DNA from: DAOTXK01 sp034430555
GTDB taxonomy: Bacteria; Chloroflexota; Anaerolineae; Aggregatilineales; Ch27
Direction of reading: 5' to 3'
Length of the DNA stretch: 17,668 bases
NCBI GenBank assembly: GCA_034430555.1
Contig: DAOUEM010000134.1
Location: 1 to 17,668 of the forward strand
The notes beneath the pieces were generated by a model. That model searched no databases, was not told the origin of the DNA, and saw only the letters and a program-made list of their open reading frames with translations. Both the position numbers and the translations under genes were made by a program. The stretch's first letter is position 1, and each line of letters begins with the position of its first letter. This document shows positions 14,482 through 17,668 of this stretch, one piece after another.

Positions 14482-15783
14482 ATGAAACGCACACTGGCCG
14501 CAAAACTGGGCGCTCATGTTGGCGAACGGATCATGGTGCAGGGCTGGCTGCACAACCTGCGCAAAATGGGTGACGTGAATTTTCTGCTGGTACGTGACCG
14601 CACCGGGCTGGCACAGGCGGTGACCAGCACCGAAGACCTGGCCCCCCTGGCCGGCCTGCAAGCGGAAAGCGTCATCCAGGTTGAAGGTGAAGTCGTGGCC
14701 GCATCCAATGCCCCTGGCGGCTACGAGCTTTACCACAATACGATAACGGCGATCACCCCGGTCACGACCCCCCTGCCCTTCACACTCAACAAGAATCGCA
14801 TCCGGGCCAACCAGCCGGCCTTTCTTGATCACGCGGTGATCGGCCACCGGCACCTGTCCAAACGGGCCCTCCTGCGCCTGGCAGCGGGCATCATGCGCGG
14901 CTTCCGCGAGACCCTGCACGCCTGGGATTTTGTGGAGATTCAGACGCCTAAACTCGTCGCCTCGGCCACGGAAAGCGGCGCGAACGTCTTCTCGGTGGCA
15001 TACTTCCAGCAGACGGCGTACCTGGCGCAAAGCCCGCAGTTTTACAAACAAATCATGGTCGGCGTATTTGAGCGGGTGTATGAGGTTGGGCCGGTCTTCC
15101 GTGCGGAGAAACACTCGACCCGGCGGCACGTCAACGAGTACGTAAGCCTGGACGTCGAATTCGGCTTCATCGAAGATCACTTCACCGTTATGGCGCTGCT
15201 GACCGACCTGCTGCGCGGCATCTTCGAACACCTGCAAGCGAACCACACGGACGATCTCGCCCGGCTTGAGGTCGAGCTGCCGAGCATCGGGGAGAGAATC
15301 CCCCACTTGCACATCACCGAGGCACAGGCAATGCTGATCGAACGATACGGGATAACCGACGCTGTCGGCGCACCGGACCTCACCCCGGAGCATGAGAGGC
15401 GGCTGGGCCAGTGGGCGCTCGAAAAACACGGAAGCGATTTCCTGTACGTCACCGGGTATCCGATGGTCAAGCGGCCCTTTTACACCTACCCCGACCCGGA
15501 TCGCCCGGAGTATTCTTATAGCTTCGACCTGCTCTTCCGCGGGACGGAGCTGGTGACCGGTGGGCAGCGACTGCATCGCTACGAGGATTACCTGGCGGCG
15601 GCCGAGGCGTACGGGTATCCGCTGGCGCCATTCGAGACGTATTTCGAGGCATTCAAACATGGCATGCCTCCCCACGGCGGTTTCGCGATTGGACTGGAAC
15701 GCTTTGTGATGCAGTTGCTCGACCTGGACAACATCCGGCTGGCCACACTCTTCCCGCGAGATATGCAGCGGCTTACACCGTAA
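14482..15783 (+). CDS. aspS: Aspartyl-tRNA synthetase, archaeal type (aspartate--tRNA(Asp/Asn) ligase)
   Basis: The 433-residue class IIb enzyme matches the short archaeal/AspRS2 form, not the roughly 590-residue bacterial form, because the GAD insertion is absent. An OB-fold anticodon-binding domain (about 15-100, VQGWLHNLRKMGDVNFLLVR) precedes the catalytic core. The core has EIQTPKLVASATESGANVF (152-170), the flipping-loop region LAQSPQFYKQ (181-190), motif 2 FRAEKHSTRRHVNEY (206-220), RGTELVTGGQRLHR near 353-366, and motif 3 GLERF (404-408), with the family-typical ending LFPRD..RLTP. H24 in GWLH and P78 in NAPGG occupy the two anticodon-domain positions that family studies link to recognition of both tRNA-Asp and tRNA-Asn, so the enzyme is probably non-discriminating and would depend on an amidotransferase (GatCAB). 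AGGAGGAGGG sits just before the ATG. Expression should be controlled by the T-box leader. Confidence 0.95.
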   Translation: MKRTLAAKLGAHVGERIMVQGWLHNLRKMGDVNFLLVRDRTGLAQAVTSTEDLAPLAGLQAESVIQVEGEVVAASNAPGGYELYHNTITAITPVTTPLPFTLNKNRIRANQPAFLDHAVIGHRHLSKRALLRLAAGIMRGFRETLHAWDFVEIQTPKLVASATESGANVFSVAYFQQTAYLAQSPQFYKQIMVGVFERVYEVGPVFRAEKHSTRRHVNEYVSLDVEFGFIEDHFTVMALLTDLLRGIFEHLQANHTDDLARLEVELPSIGERIPHLHITEAQAMLIERYGITDAVGAPDLTPEHERRLGQWALEKHGSDFLYVTGYPMVKRPFYTYPDPDRPEYSYSFDLLFRGTELVTGGQRLHRYEDYLAAAEAYGYPLAPFETYFEAFKHGMPPHGGFAIGLERFVMQLLDLDNIRLATLFPRDMQRLTP

Positions 15784-15800
15784 TTTCGTTGTATCTGATT

Positions 15801-15838
15801 GGGCAAGGACCGGGCCCTCAGAACACCGACTCTTGCCC
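15801..15838 (+). terminator. Possible terminator hairpin downstream of aspS
   Basis: GGGCAAG (15801-15807) and CTTGCCC (15832-15838) form a perfect 7-bp stem 18 nt after the aspS stop, with a 24-nt loop that itself contains GGGCCC. No T-run follows, so it may be a protective 3' hairpin or a weak terminator rather than a classical one. Confidence 0.4.
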
Positions 15839-15977
15839 CGTTCTCCGCCAACCCCAACAACCGGCCCTGGACTGGCCGTAACACCCTGGCCTGATCGGGC
15901 TGGGGTTGATTCTCTCTCGGCCAAAGCTGCGCACAACGGCCTTTTCCGTGATGATGGGTGACGGGTTGACGATAAAC

Positions 15978-16024
15978 TTGACACTCGTCTGTAAACGTTA
16001 TAACATTAGGTTGTTATAATGTTT
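15978..16024 (+). promoter_or_regulatory. Promoter overlapped by a 13-bp inverted-repeat operator
   Basis: A perfect -35 TTGACA (15978-15983) is followed by TATAAC (15999-16004, 15-bp spacing) or TAACAT (16001-16006, 17-bp spacing). The arms AAACGTTATAACA (15993-16005) and TGTTATAATGTTT (16012-16024) are inverted repeats matching at 12 of 13 positions across a 6-bp spacer; the left arm contains the 8-bp palindrome GTTATAAC. The -10 box lies inside the left arm, so a bound dimeric repressor would block transcription of the transporter remnant downstream. Confidence 0.65.
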
Positions 16025-16063
16025 TGCTCGCGCGACCTTTCTTGCACTTAAGGAGAATACCCG

Positions 16064-16709
16064 GTGAACAGGTGTGGATATTCTCCCAACAGCGGCTGCT
16101 GCCCAGCCATGATCCTGCCTCACCGACACTCAATCGCCCCGCTGTCTGGCGCTGCTGGTGGCCCAGTGACCAGCCATGTCATCACAACAGGTCGACCCGG
16201 CAGGCAACCGGTTGCCATACTTCGACTATGCCACCGTGGAGATCGTGGAAGATCGCCAGGCCGTTGCCCTGGGCAACGTCACCGGCAAATTCAACATGGA
16301 CGCGATGTGGGTCGGCGTGCAGCACCTGCAGCTCTTCACCGAGGCCAGCCAGGAAGGGCGCGACATCGACCTGGTGTTCGCCAGCACAATCGGCATGGTG
16401 ATGTACTTCAACCTGGATCACGAGGACCCGGTCAAGCGGGCGGCCTTCCGCGACGTGAGCTTCCGCCGCGCCTACTCGATGGCGATCGACCGTGATGAAA
16501 TCGACAACATCATGTACAGCGGCCTGATGTCCCCGCACGGGACGAGCTTCTCGCCCGACACTGCCTGGTACGACGAAAAAAACACCGGATGTGGGCGGAG
16601 TTCGATCCTGAGGGCGCCATGGCCCTGCTGGATGAAGCCGGGTATGTCGACGTGGACGGCGACGGCCTCCGCCTATTCGTTCGGCCCGCCCCAGGTGATC
16701 CGGTTTTAC
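16064..16709 (+). pseudogene. Broken oligopeptide ABC transporter substrate-binding protein (SBP_bac_5 type)
   Basis: A ribosome-binding site AAGGAG (16050-16055) precedes GTG at 16064, but that frame does not encode the binding protein. Recognisable family 5 sequence appears in another frame from about 16191 (VDPAGNRLPYFDYATVEIVE, then FRRAYSMAIDRDEIDNIM), which corresponds to the middle of such proteins; roughly the first half is missing. At a run of seven A (16576-16582) the frame breaks: the next family-like segment, MWAEFDPEGAMALLDEAGYV (16589-16648), is read two frames over and ends at TGA 16707-16709. One extra A would join the two parts. These proteins deliver peptides or sugars to a membrane permease; this copy cannot be functional as it stands. 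A homopolymer sequencing error could explain the shift but not the missing N-terminus. Confidence 0.8.
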
Positions 16710-17474
16710 GATGAAGAGACCGGAGAATTCTTCCTGCGGCCCTTCGTCTACCGCATGGAGGGCGAACGCAACCGGACGACCTACCAGCTTGAGCACGCGG
16801 AAGACCGCACGATCCGCGACCCTATCGATTTCTTCGTCGAAGGAGACGAGTACGAACGACTATTTGGCCTCATCAAGACCAATATTCACCCGTTTGGCAC
16901 AGAAGAAGGGCACGTCTACCTGCTGGGCGCCGACCAACGTGGACGCGACCTGCTTTCTCGTATCATCTATGGGAGACAGGTCTCGCTCTCGGTTGGCGTC
17001 CTGGGCGTGGGAATCACCATCATGGGGGGAGCCATCATCGGCACGCTGTCCGGTTATTATGGCGGTTGGATCGATACTCTCACCCAACGGTTGATCGAGG
17101 TGATCCGCTCCTTCCCCCAACTGCCCATGTGGATGGCCCTGGCGGCAGCAATCCCTCCAACCTGGCCGCCGGAGTACGCCCACCTGGGACTCGTCATCGT
17201 GCTGGGCTTCATCAACTGGACGGGGCTGGCGCGCGAAGTAAGGGGGCAGGTCCTGTCAATCAAGCAGCGCGACTTCGTCCTGGCGGCGGAAGCCCCTGGC
17301 GCATCCACCTGGCGGCTGGTGTTCAAGCACATGATTCCTACTGTGGCCAGCCACGTCATTGTCACCGCCACCCTGGCGATCCCGGTCACCATCCTGATCG
17401 CGGTCATCACCTTCAACTTCCTGGTGGTCGCCTGTCATTTTGCCGACGAATTGACCCTGCAACCGTTCCAATAA
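16672..17474 (+). pseudogene. Truncated and rearranged OppC/DppC-type ABC permease, fused to the binding-protein remnant
   Basis: From about 16672 the frame opened at 16176 turns into permease: FGPPQVIRFYDEETGEFFLR, FFVEGDEYERLFGLIKTNIH and LLGADQRGRDLLSRIIYG, then membrane helices (VSLSVGVLGVGITIMGGAII, MWMALAAAIPP, LGLVIVLGFINWTGL). The ATPase-contact EAA loop follows (AAEAPGASTWRLVFKHMIP). The normal first part of OppC is missing. After LAIPVTILIAV the usual LSFLGLG segment is absent and the chain jumps to TFNFL, a C-terminal OppC motif, then ends in unrelated CHFADELTLQPFQ at a TAA. Together with the upstream binding-protein piece it forms one 432-codon open frame from 16176, so a chimeric membrane protein could in principle be made, but it lacks the parts of a working permease. 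The intervening OppB-type permease gene expected in such operons is not present. Confidence 0.8.
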
Positions 17475-17486
17475 GGATGTTCGCCC

Positions 17487-17630
17487 ATGAATGACTGGCA
17501 GTTGCCTGATCGACGCGACCGGCTGCGCCATCTAAACACGAACGAGCAGTCGCTCTCGCGCAAGCTGCTGGGCGGAACGAGTCCTCGACAAGATGCTGAA
17601 GACGCAGGCCCAGTATCTGCCGCAGTTTAG
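17487..17630 (+). CDS. Small hypothetical ORF or remnant
   Basis: An ATG at 17487 opens 47 codons starting MNDWQLPDRRDRLRHLN and ending at TAG 17628-17630. AAGGATG lies about 10 nt upstream, 12 nt after the stop of the permease remnant. I do not recognise it. Another frame over its second half reads WAERVLDKMLKTQAQYLPQF, so it may also be a frameshifted fragment of a larger gene. Given the rearranged neighbourhood I consider a real gene unlikely. Confidence 0.25.
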   Translation: MNDWQLPDRRDRLRHLNTNEQSLSRKLLGGTSPRQDAEDAGPVSAAV

Positions 17631-17644
17631 TTAGACAGGAACAC

Positions 17645-17660
17645 CCCCTATCCATAGGGG
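17645..17660. terminator. Short perfect hairpin at the window end
   Basis: CCCCTAT (17645-17651) and ATAGGGG (17654-17660) form a 7-bp perfect stem with a 2-nt spacer, followed by CTTATATC to the window edge. It could be a terminator-like structure or the end of a mobile element, but the sequence stops too soon to tell. Confidence 0.3.
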
Positions 17661-17668
17661 CTTATATC

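Larger units (their letters stand above)
15784..16063. other. Structured intergenic region after aspS
   Basis: About 280 bp without a convincing gene. It holds the hairpin at 15801-15838, a second large stem AACCCCA/TGGGGTT (15850-15856 / 15901-15907) enclosing CGGCC/GGCCG (15862-15866 / 15874-15878), and a weak GGCC...GGCCTTTT element (15919-15945). Then come the promoter and inverted repeat described separately, and AAGGAG (16050-16055) ahead of a GTG at 16064. Confidence 0.6.

Noticed and set aside
15850..15945. A classical terminator after aspS in the GGCC...GGCCTTTT segment
   Set aside because: Only four base pairs close the stem, with mismatches next to it; the T-run is short. I list the region as structured spacer instead.
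14326..15984. A 552-codon minus-strand ORF opposite aspS
   Set aside because: The plus strand here encodes all AspRS motifs, has a strong ribosome-binding site and a T-box leader. The antisense frame shows no domain and runs through the T-box; it is open because of GC-rich codon bias.
16182..16796. A 204-codon minus-strand ORF opposite the transporter remnant
   Set aside because: It is antisense to identifiable binding-protein and permease sequence and has no family features.
1..17668. CRISPR arrays, rRNA genes, complete insertion sequences
   Set aside because: I saw no regularly spaced direct repeats, no rRNA segments and no transposase with terminal inverted repeats.

Overview
The window is GC-rich DNA that most likely comes from a member of the Chloroflexota, probably Anaerolineae-like. 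The reasons are the large FtsK with a GC-rich low-complexity linker, the membrane sensor with a C-terminal helix-turn-helix typical of that phylum, the PknB-type kinase carrying a substrate-binding-protein ectodomain, and the T-box upstream of an archaeal-type AspRS. This assignment is inference from protein character; no ribosomal RNA or marker-gene comparison was possible.

Layout. Positions 1-5721 hold three minus-strand genes: a GH31 alpha-glucosidase cut by the left window edge, an FtsK/SpoIIIE DNA translocase close upstream of it, and a three-domain S1 RNA-binding protein. The S1 gene has its own exact-consensus promoter (TTGACA, 17 bp, TATAAT) and its own intrinsic terminator. Positions 5843-8377 hold a probable two-gene minus-strand unit, a GNAT acetyltransferase followed by a nine-helix membrane sensor with a GAF-like domain and a helix-turn-helix instead of a kinase domain. 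Positions 8618-10672 encode a receptor-type Ser/Thr kinase whose outer part is a ribose-binding-protein-like domain.

A 378-bp divergent region (10673-11050) separates the kinase from a plus-strand primary-type sigma factor. It contains candidate promoters in both directions, a GTTAACC inverted repeat, a possible eight-codon leader ORF, competing hairpins and a strong intrinsic terminator just upstream of the sigma gene. That arrangement suggests transcription attenuation. The sigma gene is followed after 3 bp by a LiaF-like membrane protein. A convergent membrane-anchored protein of unknown function follows, then tRNA-Cys(GCA) with its own promoter, then a complete T-box riboswitch (specifier GAC, tRNA-binding bulge starting UGGC) upstream of an archaeal-type, probably non-discriminating aspartyl-tRNA synthetase.

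The right end (15784-17668) has a strongly structured spacer and a promoter overlapped by a 13-bp inverted repeat. After it comes a mosaic of broken oligopeptide ABC transporter pieces: the middle of a substrate-binding protein, a frameshift at an A-run, and part of an OppC/DppC permease with a rebuilt C-terminus. It is either a degenerate operon or an assembly artefact near a contig end. The best candidates for new biology are the kinase/binding-protein fusion, the kinase-less membrane regulator, the sigma-factor leader, and the Asp T-box paired with a tRNA synthetase that carries the His/Pro signature of relaxed tRNA(Asn) recognition.
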